Shown here piece after piece: positions 9,817-18,360 of a stretch of DNA of 64,000 bases. The DNA is taken from assembly GCF_003545875.1 (NCBI RefSeq), contig NZ_QHCS01000001.1:1251501-1315500 (forward strand), in the 5' to 3' direction. The stretch comes from Leptospira stimsonii (GTDB lineage: Bacteria; Spirochaetota; Leptospiria; Leptospirales; Leptospiraceae). A program made the translations under genes and the position numbers. Positions within the stretch are counted from its first letter, which is position 1; each line of letters opens with the position of its first letter. The notes under the pieces were generated by a model. That model worked only from the letters and a program-made list of their open reading frames with translations, was not told the DNA's origin and ran no database searches.

Positions 9817-10266
9817 TCATACTGCTTTAAAACCGACTTCTTTGAGAGAACCGCTTAGGTCGAGGAGTCGATCTTCCGTCAGAGGTTCGAATTTTTGGAT
9901 CAGATTCTGGAGCAAATCGGGAAATGCCTTTTGGACAAGTTCCCTTCCTTCCGTTGTAAGATGAATGATAATATAACGTCGATCTTCTTCGCTCCGAACT
10001 CTTTGGACGAGTTTTCTCTTTTCGAGGTTATCGATAATCTGAGTTATGTTTCCTTCGCAGGAAAAAAGTTTTTGACCGATTTCTTTTTGGCACATCGGAC
10101 CAAGGTGATGGAGTGTTTCCAAACAACCGAATTGTCCATTTGTGAGCCCATACTTAGTGAAAACCTTATCCTCCAATTGACGGATAGAGTCGGAACAACG
10201 GCTGAGTTTGATAAAAGCGTCCAAAACTGCCTTTTCCCGTTTGTTTCCTTTGTAATGGGTTCCCAT
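9817..10266 (-). CDS. MarR family transcriptional regulator
   Basis: 149 residues. The winged helix-turn-helix is clear: YGLTNGQFGCLETLHHLGPMCQKEIGQKL, then CEGNITQIIDNLEKRKLVQRVRSEEDRRYIIIHLTTEGREL, with the conserved DRR of the wing. Several cysteines (at SRCS, FGCL, PMCQ, FSCE) could serve as redox sensors. It is upstream of doxX on the same strand and divergent from truD. Likely represses doxX and itself. Confidence 0.88.
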   Translation of the reverse strand: MGTHYKGNKREKAVLDAFIKLSRCSDSIRQLEDKVFTKYGLTNGQFGCLETLHHLGPMCQKEIGQKLFSCEGNITQIIDNLEKRKLVQRVRSEEDRRYIIIHLTTEGRELVQKAFPDLLQNLIQKFEPLTEDRLLDLSGSLKEVGFKAV

Positions 10267-10342
10267 ATGCTTTATGCTTGAACTATTATTCTTTAGACGA
10301 AGAAAATCCGCAACGAGTTTTTTCTTTTCGAGATTGTTCCGA

Positions 10343-10356
10343 GCGGGAGTTCCCGC
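10343..10356. repeat. Palindromic GCGGGAGTTCCCGC element
   Basis: A 14-base inverted repeat (GCGGGA GT TCCCGC) located 12 bases upstream of the truD start and between divergent marR and truD. The same element recurs at 19801-19814, and its right half, GAGTTCCCGC, occurs 12 times in the window. Confidence 0.7.
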
Positions 10357-10368
10357 AATCTGGAAAAC

Positions 10369-11595
10369 GTGTCAGAACATCCTTTTAGCGGGTTTTTGGT
10401 CTACGAACTCAAACAAAACCCGGAAGATTTCCGGGTCGAAGAAATTCTCGCGCCTGGTTGGCTGAAAGAAAGCGGAAAATGGACGATCTTCCGACTCAAA
10501 AAATCCGGTTGGAACACTCTCGACGCGCTCCAGAGGATCGCAAGAGAGTCTGGACTCTCCATCTCCGAAATCGGATATGCGGGGAAAAAGGACCGACACG
10601 CCACGACGATCCAGCACATCAGCGCTGAAAAACCTCTCAAGGTTCCGAGAGAATTGGCGACTGTGCTTCAACTGGAGAGGATCGGGAAGAGTGAGAGAAT
10701 TCTTACTCCGGAAGCGAACAGCGGGAATCGTTTTGTTCTTACTCTTAGGAATCTGCTCGAAAAGGAAGAAGACGCGATTCGTAGGAATTTCGAAAAGGGA
10801 CTCCAATCCGGTTTTATCAACTACTATGATTCACAACGTTTTAGTCGATTCCATCCGGAGTTCCGACTTCCGATCTTTCCTTTTCTGCAAGGAGGAGATC
10901 CGGAGGCTTGCCTAAAACTTCTTCTGACGGATCCGTTTCCTGGAGAAAAAAAGCAGGCTCGGGATCGAAAGAAAGAACTCCAGAAATTCTGGGGAAATTG
11001 GAAAGCCTGCGAAAAACTCGCCGGAACGAAGTTGGAAAGTCGGATCTTCTCATTTTTAAAAAAAGAAAAAAACATCACTTCCGGAACGTATCTCGAACTG
11101 ATCTCACTTTTTCCGGAAGAAGAATTGTTGATGCTTCTTTCTTCCTTACAATCTCTCGTCTGGAACGAATTCGTATCCGAACTTCTTGGGGCCGAAAGTT
11201 CGTCGGGAGTTTGGATCAAAACGAAATCCGGACCCTTGTTTTTTCCTGAGGAGTCACTAATTCAATCAATTCCATCGGAATACAATCTTCGAGTTCCCGG
11301 CGTGCCGGGTATAAAAGCATTAGAATATTCTGAAAAAGAAATGGACTTTCTGAGATCGACTCTTTCCCGTCTTTCATTGAAAGAAACCGTCTTCGAAAAA
11401 TCGCCCTTCCCGAAAATTAAGATGAATTCATTCGATAGAAATCTAAGAGTTGTTCCTGAAAATTTTGTTTGGGAAGAATTTGAATCGGACGATCTGAATC
11501 CGGAAAGAAAAAAGGTGAAGATCTCCTTTCGCCTGCCTTCGGGATGTTATGCGACGATGCTCGTCAAACGTTTGATGCTAAGAGCCGACGTTTGA
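10369..11595 (+). CDS. truD: tRNA pseudouridine(13) synthase TruD
   Basis: 408 residues with a GTG start. The N terminus has the family signature NPEDFRVEEI; the catalytic loop is EIGYAGKKDRHATTIQ with the nucleophilic Asp75; a later motif INYYDSQRFSRF corresponds to the NYFGxQRFG region. Length is a little above the usual 340-400. The enzyme isomerises U13 of tRNA-Glu. The insertion domain (residues about 150-290) is less conserved, as in other members. Confidence 0.92.
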   Translation: MSEHPFSGFLVYELKQNPEDFRVEEILAPGWLKESGKWTIFRLKKSGWNTLDALQRIARESGLSISEIGYAGKKDRHATTIQHISAEKPLKVPRELATVLQLERIGKSERILTPEANSGNRFVLTLRNLLEKEEDAIRRNFEKGLQSGFINYYDSQRFSRFHPEFRLPIFPFLQGGDPEACLKLLLTDPFPGEKKQARDRKKELQKFWGNWKACEKLAGTKLESRIFSFLKKEKNITSGTYLELISLFPEEELLMLLSSLQSLVWNEFVSELLGAESSSGVWIKTKSGPLFFPEESLIQSIPSEYNLRVPGVPGIKALEYSEKEMDFLRSTLSRLSLKETVFEKSPFPKIKMNSFDRNLRVVPENFVWEEFESDDLNPERKKVKISFRLPSGCYATMLVKRLMLRADV

Positions 11596-11899
11596 AATAC
11601 GTTTAAAAAAAACGAGGGTAGTCTCGCGCCGAAATCGACTTCGTCGAATCGAAAACCTGGAATCTCGATTGATTCTCGAAAGGATAAGGAATTGTCCTCT
11701 TTGCGAGATGGATTGGATTGTTCCGAAAACGTTTTATAGAAAAAAACTTGAAACGGACTTAAAGTCCGTAAACAAGGAAAATAGGAAAGGATCTCGACTT
11801 AAAAAAACGAGATCGCAATTTCCTCGCCTCTGAAATTCAATTATAAAATCTTAATGTTCTCAAATTAGAAAATAATTTGAATCGCCTTTTGGGATCGAA
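11596..11899. other. Intergenic region, no gene seen
   Basis: About 300 bases between truD and the convergent aldo/keto reductase gene. It holds a 7-base inverted repeat GATCTCG/CGAGATC around an A-rich loop near 11792-11816, which may be a weak terminator. Nothing else is recognisable. Confidence 0.5.
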
Positions 11900-12730
11900 T
11901 CAGGCGACTTCCGAAGGATCCCAACACGTCCTAAAATTCTCATCCAGGGAATTTAGGATTTTCATATCCTCTTCCGAAATCTTAAAATCAAAGACGTTCG
12001 CGTTTTCTATGATTCTTTCTTTTTTTGTGGATTTCGGAATGACGACTATGTTTTGTTCGATCGCCCATCGGATCAGAATCTGAGCCGGAGTCTTACCGTA
12101 TTTTTTTCCGATCTTTGCGATTTGCGGGTCGTCGATCCTTTGTCCGTGAGCGAGTGGGCTGTATGCTTCCAGTTGAATTTTATGATTCTTGCAATAATCG
12201 AGAAGTTCGATTTGATTTAGGAAAGGATGAAATTCGACCTGATTGACCGCAGGAGTAATCGTCGATTCGTTTAACAATTCCGTTAAGTGAGGAATCATAA
12301 AATTGCTCACTCCGATCGCATTACAGAGTTTATCGTGATACGCCTTTTCCAATTCCTTCCAGGAATCCAATCTTCGAGAAGTCACAGGAAAATGGATGAG
12401 ATACAGATCCACTTGATCGATCCCGAGTTTTTCTAAACTCTGTTCCAAAGCCTTTCGCGTTTTTTCAGTTCCTTGATCGGCATTCCATAATTTAGTAGTG
12501 ATAAAGATTTCTTTTCTCGGGATCCCGCTTTCACGAATCGCTTTCCCCACGTCTTCCTCGTTCGAATAAATTTTTGCGGTATCGATATGTCTGTAACCGG
12601 CTTCCAATGCGGAAAGAACCGCTTCGGTGCATTCCTTTCCCGATTTTGTTTTCCAAACTCCAAGTCCGAAGATCGGCATTGAAACTCCGTTGTTGAGTGT
12701 TACAGATTGATTGAGCGCTTTTTGTGGCAT
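11900..12730 (-). CDS. Aldo/keto reductase
   Basis: 276 residues, the size of the 2,5-diketogluconate reductase/prostaglandin F synthase subgroup. The catalytic tetrad is in place: Asp50 and Tyr55 in RHIDTAKIYSNE, Lys80 in ITTKLWN and His113 in YLIHFP. The NADPH-binding end has the VVIPKSTKKERIIEN motif. It reduces aldehydes or ketones in the cytosol; the physiological substrate is not evident. It faces the divergent membrane-protein gene at 12864. Confidence 0.93.
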   Translation of the reverse strand: MPQKALNQSVTLNNGVSMPIFGLGVWKTKSGKECTEAVLSALEAGYRHIDTAKIYSNEEDVGKAIRESGIPRKEIFITTKLWNADQGTEKTRKALEQSLEKLGIDQVDLYLIHFPVTSRRLDSWKELEKAYHDKLCNAIGVSNFMIPHLTELLNESTITPAVNQVEFHPFLNQIELLDYCKNHKIQLEAYSPLAHGQRIDDPQIAKIGKKYGKTPAQILIRWAIEQNIVVIPKSTKKERIIENANVFDFKISEEDMKILNSLDENFRTCWDPSEVA

Positions 12731-12863
12731 ATAAAATTCCTATGATACTTTGACGGTTTGTATTCTTTTATAGAGCCGGAATTTAAAAAGAAAGGGAATC
12801 TTTTTTTGATTCCAATCGAGGAAAGAATTGCAAATTTCATTTCGATACAAACTATCATCCACC

Positions 12864-13454
12864 ATGCAACTGAGTACAGTATTTTCCGATTTCATTCTCT
12901 GCATCGTTTCTGTTTTTACGGCTCTTCAGCTGAAAAATTCGACCACTTACTCTAAGTCGGCAGGCTTCCTTGGATTTCTTCTGATTGGAATTCCCGCCGG
13001 CTTGGGGACCGTTCATTTTCTCGGAATCACTTTTTTGGATCCGATTTATCGGTTCATGGTGGGGGTTGCGGGTTTTGTAGGGGTACCTTTGATCGGGACC
13101 GGATTTTTTCATATCGGAATTCGAAAATTAGAGAAGAATCTTCTCTATCCGATTGCCGGCGTTCTTTTCCTTGTCTACATCGTCTTCACTTACTTCTTAG
13201 TGTTCCCGCTTCTGTCTACTGCGTTAGGCGGAATTGCGATGGGAATCGCGATCTTTGCTTGTATCAGAAAGAACTCGGGAGCGACAAAGGTAGCCGCGCT
13301 CTACGGAATTTTAGGAGCGATCCTTTTTATTCTTGCGGGTCTTGTAATCGGAACGACCGGGTCTCGAGGACCGATTTTGAACGTGGATATTTTTCATATC
13401 GTTCTTTCGGTCGCTGTCTATTCTCTGGGAGTTTCCTTAAAAAGGCTAAGCTGA
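12864..13454 (+). CDS. Polytopic membrane protein, function unknown
   Basis: 196 residues from the ATG at 12864; an in-frame TTG at 12828 would add 12 residues without family character. Six to seven hydrophobic helices are visible, with short charged loops (HIGIRKLEKN, IRKNSGATK). No catalytic motif is recognised. Its last stretch is followed by a TTAGAATATTCTAA palindrome and a convergent gene. Confidence 0.65.
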   Translation: MQLSTVFSDFILCIVSVFTALQLKNSTTYSKSAGFLGFLLIGIPAGLGTVHFLGITFLDPIYRFMVGVAGFVGVPLIGTGFFHIGIRKLEKNLLYPIAGVLFLVYIVFTYFLVFPLLSTALGGIAMGIAIFACIRKNSGATKVAALYGILGAILFILAGLVIGTTGSRGPILNVDIFHIVLSVAVYSLGVSLKRLS

Positions 13455-13488
13455 ATCATTCTTCCTAAAATCTTAGGATATTTTAAAT

Positions 13489-13502
13489 TTAGAATATTCT
13501 AA
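13489..13502. repeat. Palindrome TTAGAATATTCTAA, copy 2
   Basis: Second copy of the 14-base palindrome of 9096-9109, again between the 3' ends of two convergent genes. Confidence 0.7.
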
Positions 13503-13504
13503 GA

Positions 13505-14389
13505 TTAAGAAGGAATTTGTTCCGAAACCTGAGTCACCCAGGAAGCGTAGTAGTTCGCAAGAGTTCTTAAAAACATCAAATCCAATTCGTTTTCGTCCTT
13601 TAGGATCTTTACCGCATTCGTGAATTGAACCCTGAATTCCGTAAGTGGGGTCGCCTCAACGATCACTCGTTTCATGGAGGAAGCGTTGTCTTCCATCCCG
13701 TATTCTTGCGCCCATTTCTCGATTAAATTCCCGCAATTGTATTTTTTGGAAAGAAGAAGCTGAGCCAAAATGTGACGAAACATACTTTCAATCGAAGTGA
13801 TCGTAATATCCTTATGAAGGATCGATATCTCGGTGATAATGTCGTCTTTTTTATCGATCACAACCTTTGTGTTTCCGATCTTATTGAAAATTTTTGAGAG
13901 ATCGTTGTAGGCTTTAAAATTCTTGAGGATGTTTTCCCGATCCTTCATGTTTACGCTTCTTTCGTTTTCGGGAAGATTCATCTCGTTCAAAATCGTTTCA
14001 ATGACGAGAAAGATGATATCAAAGGAGAATTGTGTGGACTTTCCCACAAAGTAAAGGATCTCGTTTTGAAAAGAAGCGTGAATTCCGTTGAAGAACAGTT
14101 CCAGTTTATCCGGAGAAAGGGTTGTGGAAGTTCTATAAAGATTGATCATATCCTTAGCGAACTTCGCTCGATCCAAAATGGGAAAAAGTTCCGGGTGATT
14201 GGTATGGGTTCTTAAAAACGTTTCTTTAAGAACTTTAACGGCGCCTTGTCTGACCTCGTCCGTTCTGTAAAGGACTCGATAAAGAAGAACCGAAAGTTCG
14301 CGGGAAGTTTTTTTCGATTTGAGAATCTTAAGATCAGACTCGTCAAGATTCGTAGACTTTGGAGGATTCTGGCTTTGCGCTTCTGCCAT
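13505..14389 (-). CDS. Conserved-looking hypothetical protein
   Basis: 294 residues from the ATG at 14389 (MAEAQSQNPPKSTNLDESD). The frame is open for 69 more codons upstream, but that part is atypical. The protein is mostly alpha-helical, without signal peptide or membrane segment, with a charged N-terminal linker. The composition and helical layout resemble the other unknown protein at 17221-18141, which may mean a shared Leptospira family, but I see no firm alignment. No function can be assigned. Confidence 0.6.
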   Translation of the reverse strand: MAEAQSQNPPKSTNLDESDLKILKSKKTSRELSVLLYRVLYRTDEVRQGAVKVLKETFLRTHTNHPELFPILDRAKFAKDMINLYRTSTTLSPDKLELFFNGIHASFQNEILYFVGKSTQFSFDIIFLVIETILNEMNLPENERSVNMKDRENILKNFKAYNDLSKIFNKIGNTKVVIDKKDDIITEISILHKDITITSIESMFRHILAQLLLSKKYNCGNLIEKWAQEYGMEDNASSMKRVIVEATPLTEFRVQFTNAVKILKDENELDLMFLRTLANYYASWVTQVSEQIPS

Positions 14390-14515
14390 GGGCTTCTTTT
14401 TGGAACAATTGGTATGCCAATGCTGATCGTAAAAAAAGAAAAGTAAAGCGAAATTGAAGAGCAATTTATATTTACATTGCTTTTTAACGCTTCTTCCGTA
14501 ATTTACCCGATCGAG

Positions 14516-15535
14516 ATGAAAATAATCGGTTCCGAAAATAAAGTCAATTATGGCGTTTTTGATGGTCCAGTTGAATTCAATTATAAGGAATTTCAACTGC
14601 TCGATTTCTTTGGAAAAGAGATAAGCGGCTTAAAGAAGCGTTTTGCTTTTAAAAGATTCAATTACATAGGAATCATAACCGAAGAATTCCTAATCGGTTT
14701 TGCCGCGGTAAGTCTAGGTTACGTGTATAACGTATTCGCGTACCTTTATCACTATAAAGACGGGATTCTCTATGAGTTCGATACGAAAGGATTGGATCTT
14801 GGAAGTTCCTTATTATTCCCGGCGAACCCGGACGAGTACAAGATTCAATTTAAGAAAGGGGCTTCCTTTCTTTCCATCGAGAAGTCGCATTCGAAAGGAA
14901 AGCTTCTCGTGGATGCATTCCTTGGGAAGAAACTTCGGTTTAAATTTTCCGCGGATTACGGTTTAAAAACCCATTCTCCATTGAGGGTGTTAAATCCCTC
15001 CGAACCGACCCATTGGACCTTTACCGAAAAATGTTCACCGCTGATACCGAGTTCCCTCGAGCTTTCCTTTCAAGACCGTCCTCTCGTTTTCGATCCTAAA
15101 AAAGTCACTGTCCTTTACGATTGGTCCGGAGGATATCTTAGAAGGGAAACCAATTGGTATTGGGCGGCGTTTAGTTCGATTCTTCCCGACAATACGAAGA
15201 TCGGCGCAAACTTTGCGGCTCTGGTAAACGAATCGTTCTTTTCCGAGAACGCATATTGGATCGATCACGATAGGCAGAGGGTTCCTCGGTTGATTTTTGA
15301 TTTTTCTCAGAAAGATCCATATAAACCTTGGAAAATATACGATGAGGAAGGATTGGTGGAGTTGGACTTTGTTCCCGAAGGGGAACGAAAAGATAAGATG
15401 AATTTGATCTTTTCAAAATTATATTTTAGACAATTTGTGGGAAAATTTTCCGGAAGATTTAGGACGACAAAGGGAAAAGAAGTAACATTTAAGGATGTTT
15501 ACGGATTTACCGAATTTCATCGATCGCTTTGGTAG
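14516..15535 (+). CDS. DUF2804 domain protein
   Basis: 339 residues from the ATG at 14516. It shows the DUF2804 pattern: an N-terminal NYGVFDGPVEFNYKEF, a middle HSPLRVLNPSEPTHWTFTEK and the signature LYDWSGGYLRRETNWYWAAF followed by KIGANFA. Members are broadly distributed and of unknown function, perhaps lipocalin-like lipid binding. It is divergent from 13505-14389 and followed 30 bases later by the Rof-like gene, so the two may be co-transcribed. Confidence 0.8.
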   Translation: MKIIGSENKVNYGVFDGPVEFNYKEFQLLDFFGKEISGLKKRFAFKRFNYIGIITEEFLIGFAAVSLGYVYNVFAYLYHYKDGILYEFDTKGLDLGSSLLFPANPDEYKIQFKKGASFLSIEKSHSKGKLLVDAFLGKKLRFKFSADYGLKTHSPLRVLNPSEPTHWTFTEKCSPLIPSSLELSFQDRPLVFDPKKVTVLYDWSGGYLRRETNWYWAAFSSILPDNTKIGANFAALVNESFFSENAYWIDHDRQRVPRLIFDFSQKDPYKPWKIYDEEGLVELDFVPEGERKDKMNLIFSKLYFRQFVGKFSGRFRTTKGKEVTFKDVYGFTEFHRSLW

Positions 15536-15565
15536 AATTCTTCCGCGTAAAGAATATTAAATTTT

Positions 15566-15793
15566 ATGAATGTGTATGTTCCGGTTTCCTGTGATTTTTA
15601 CGACCGATTGGAGGAATTCGTCTTAAGGAAAAGAACGGTCTCCTTAGAAATTTCCGAAACACCGGAATTCCCTCTGCGAACATTGGAAAAGGTAAGAATC
15701 CTCGATCTCGTTTCTTCAAACAGAGAAGAGTTTGCCGTTCTGGAAAGTGGGGAAAAAATACGTCTTGATTATATTCTCAAGGTTCTTCCCTAA
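15566..15793 (+). CDS. Rof-like Rho-binding antiterminator
   Basis: 75 residues. The N-terminal YVPVSCDFYDRLEEFVLRK matches the YxPIxCDxYDxLE signature of the Rof/YaeO family, followed by the Sm-like barrel strands (VSLEIS, VRILDLVSSNREEFAVLESGEKIRLDYI). In Escherichia coli, Rof binds Rho and blocks its RNA loading, relieving termination. The conserved acidic patch (CD, YD, LEE) needed to contact Rho is kept. The assignment rests on motif and length only. Confidence 0.7.
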   Translation: MNVYVPVSCDFYDRLEEFVLRKRTVSLEISETPEFPLRTLEKVRILDLVSSNREEFAVLESGEKIRLDYILKVLP

Positions 15794-15882
15794 AGAGTTT
15801 CAAATAAGAATTCCTAAAACGAAACGAAGATGAATTCGAAATCGTTTCCGAGCGAAAAGACGCGCCTTGCAAAAAAAAAGAA

Positions 15883-17073
15883 ATGAATAAAAAGAGAATT
15901 TTGTCTTTGGATCTTTTTCGAGGAATGACCGTAGCGGGAATGATTTTAGTAAACAATCCCGGTTCTTGGTCGTTTATCTACGGACCTCTCAAACACGCAA
16001 AATGGAACGGTTGCACTCCGACCGATTTGGTATTTCCCTTTTTTCTTTTCGCTGTCGGTGCGTCCATCCCGGTTGCATTAAACTCCAAGAATGAAATTTC
16101 CAAAGGAAGAATTTGGACTCTTATATTAAAACGAAGTCTGATCTTATTCGGGATCGGACTCTTTCTTAATTTTTTTGGAGAATGGTCTCTGGAGCATTTG
16201 AGAATTCCCGGTGTTCTTCAAAGAATTGCGTTCGTATATTTTATCGTTTCTTCATTCTATTTATTTCTGATCTCCGATCCGAATAAAAAAAAAGAATTCA
16301 AAAATGATTCTTTTTGGAGAGAAAAAATTTCGGAAGGAATTATTCTTCTTTTTTTGCTCCTCATTTTATCGATCCATACTTGGGTTCTAACGAACGTGAA
16401 CGTACCCGATGTCGCTTCGATTTCTCTTGAAGAAGGTAAGGATATCGGGGCCTGGATGGACCGGAATATTTTCGGAGAAAAACATCTCTGGAAATTTTCA
16501 AAAACTTGGGACCCGGAGGGTTTTTTTAGCGGTGTTGCGGCTCTATCGAGCGCATTGATCGGAATGTTCTGTGGAAAACTATTGTTAAGCGAAAAAAATG
16601 CAAAAAGAAGAATTCTACTTCTTATGGGAATAGGCGCCTTACTCACGTTTGGTGGTCTTTTTTGGGAACGTTTTCTTCCGATGAACAAGAGTCTTTGGAC
16701 GGGAAGTTATTCCGTTTATACGGCGGGTCTTGCGTTTCTTTGTGTCGCTTTTTTCGAATTCTTCGAACTACGAAACGAAGATCAAGAGAATCCGAATGTT
16801 TTCCCGGAAATGATTTTTCAGCCGTTTCTCGTTTTCGGGAAGAATGCTATTTTGGTCTTTGCGGCTTCGGGACTCGTCGCGAGAACTTTCAATCTTTGGA
16901 TGATTGAGGGAAGCGCAGGGAAGTTGGTTTCTTTGAAAGTGTTTTTTTATCAAAAGTTGAATCAACTTTTTAATTCTTATAACGCTTCCCTGACATACGC
17001 GTTGATCCAACTTTTGATTTGGTGGGGAATTCTGAGCCTCCTGGATAAGAAGAAGATCTATCTTAAAGTCTAA
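15883..17073 (+). CDS. DUF5009/HGSNAT-like acyltransferase membrane protein
   Basis: 396 residues with about ten membrane helices. The N terminus, RILSLDLFRGMTVAGMILVNNPGSW, then KWNGCTPTDLVFPFFLFAVGASIPVAL, is diagnostic of the DUF5009 group related to heparan-alpha-glucosaminide N-acetyltransferase. The Asn-Pro and TPTDLVFPFF motifs are fully kept. Such proteins are thought to move acetyl groups across the membrane onto sugars; the substrate here is unknown. Confidence 0.85.
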   Translation: MNKKRILSLDLFRGMTVAGMILVNNPGSWSFIYGPLKHAKWNGCTPTDLVFPFFLFAVGASIPVALNSKNEISKGRIWTLILKRSLILFGIGLFLNFFGEWSLEHLRIPGVLQRIAFVYFIVSSFYLFLISDPNKKKEFKNDSFWREKISEGIILLFLLLILSIHTWVLTNVNVPDVASISLEEGKDIGAWMDRNIFGEKHLWKFSKTWDPEGFFSGVAALSSALIGMFCGKLLLSEKNAKRRILLLMGIGALLTFGGLFWERFLPMNKSLWTGSYSVYTAGLAFLCVAFFEFFELRNEDQENPNVFPEMIFQPFLVFGKNAILVFAASGLVARTFNLWMIEGSAGKLVSLKVFFYQKLNQLFNSYNASLTYALIQLLIWWGILSLLDKKKIYLKV

Positions 17074-17180
17074 GATTTCTTTTCCGAGATTGAACTCCAA
17101 AACTCGATTTGCTTTAAATTGAGGATCGAAAGAAAGTCGAGAGGAAAACCGTAAGAAGGAGTATAGAAGGATAAGAGAAA

Positions 17181-17211
17181 AAAGGTTGGAATCCAAGGAC
17201 TTCCAACCTTT
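17181..17211. terminator. Bidirectional terminator
   Basis: Perfect 11-base arms AAAGGTTGGAA and TTCCAACCTTT with a 9-base loop lie between the convergent genes ending at 17073 (+) and 17221 (-). On the minus strand the stem is followed by a run of Ts, so it fits a Rho-independent terminator for the minus gene. Confidence 0.85.
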
Positions 17212-17220
17212 AAAGACTTT

Positions 17221-18141
17221 TTACATCACCATTTCTAAATCGTCAAAGATCGGTGATTTGACCTCATCGAGCAATTTTTTCATTGCGAGATTGCGAAGGT
17301 TGTTCAATTCCAATCTCAGTTTTGAATCCAGAGAATTTTTGGAAAGAAGATTGGAACAATTGATCGCAACCATTTTTAGGTCGTCCGGGGTTTTGATCTT
17401 GGACGAAATAAGAAGTTGATAGATGATCGCATATTCCTTTTTTCTAAAATGAATTCTTAAAAGAAAAGGAACGGAATAAAGTTCCGCCATGAGTTCCCAC
17501 TTTGACTTCAGTTTCGGTTTCGATTCGGGATTCGCAACGTCTTCTTCCTGAATTTCAGGTTCGAATATTGTTGAAATGGAAACCGGCTCGATTGTGGAAT
17601 GATTCCTTTCCGGATTGAAGGAGAGCGGAGTTTCCGCGTCTCGAATCAAAGACTTGAGTGTCGAGAGACGAGTGAATTCTTCATAACGTTCCGGATCGGC
17701 TTTCATCAACTTCTTAATGTCTTCCAGAACGATACAGAAGGAAAATAGTTCAAGGACGCTTTGGTTTTGAATCGTCGCGATTTCATCCAAAACCTTTGCG
17801 AGAATCTGCTGATAACCAAGAGATTTTCGATACATCGCATTGTATTGAAGTTCGAGGTTTTTCTGATATTTTGAAAAAAGGACATCGATAAGAAACGCAT
17901 CGGAGATCACATATGCGTCGAGACCGGGGACAGAAAAGTTCGGGTTTTGCTTTTTTAGATTCAGGACAAAGATGCAATTGGAATCCTTTAGGAAGCCGAG
18001 AATCTTTGATATTTTCTTTTCAGAAAGATTGAGGGTAGAGCGAAAATGGTAATACAAATCCGTGTTAGTCGGTAATTGATGATTCTCATTTTCCTTTTTA
18101 ATTTTATCCAGGACGATTTGCGCTATTGTAATATCTTCCAT
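17221..18141 (-). CDS. Hypothetical protein with N-terminal helix-turn-helix-like region
   Basis: 306 residues from ATG 18141 (a GTG at 18156 is also possible). The first 70 residues read like a winged-helix module (LPTNTDLYYHFRSTLNLSEKKISKILGFLKDSNCIFVL). A helical middle, an acidic linker (IQEEDVANPESKPKLK) and a helical C terminus follow. No known regulator family is recognised. A strong terminator follows the stop. Confidence 0.6.
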   Translation of the reverse strand: MEDITIAQIVLDKIKKENENHQLPTNTDLYYHFRSTLNLSEKKISKILGFLKDSNCIFVLNLKKQNPNFSVPGLDAYVISDAFLIDVLFSKYQKNLELQYNAMYRKSLGYQQILAKVLDEIATIQNQSVLELFSFCIVLEDIKKLMKADPERYEEFTRLSTLKSLIRDAETPLSFNPERNHSTIEPVSISTIFEPEIQEEDVANPESKPKLKSKWELMAELYSVPFLLRIHFRKKEYAIIYQLLISSKIKTPDDLKMVAINCSNLLSKNSLDSKLRLELNNLRNLAMKKLLDEVKSPIFDDLEMVM

Positions 18142-18323
18142 CGTTTTTAGTTCCACGCCTCCAAAAGAATCGAATCTGATGGACCCTTTTTCTTTCTAAA
18201 TTTATAACCTGGGCATACGAAATTCTTGCCTAGTTTTTCGAAAAAAAATGAATAATTTGTCAAAAAAAAATCGAATCAAATACCAAGAAAGGGGAACGAA
18301 AGGAAAAGAGGGGATTCGGGAAG

Positions 18324-18349
18324 CCTCAGACGGAAACTTCCGCCTGAGG
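18324..18349 (-). terminator. Hairpin after the thiolase gene
   Basis: Twelve-base arms (CCTCAGACGGAA and TTCCGCCTGAGG, one mismatch) with a two-base loop directly follow the thiolase stop. No T-run. Confidence 0.55.
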
Positions 18350-18360
18350 TTTAATTGTTG

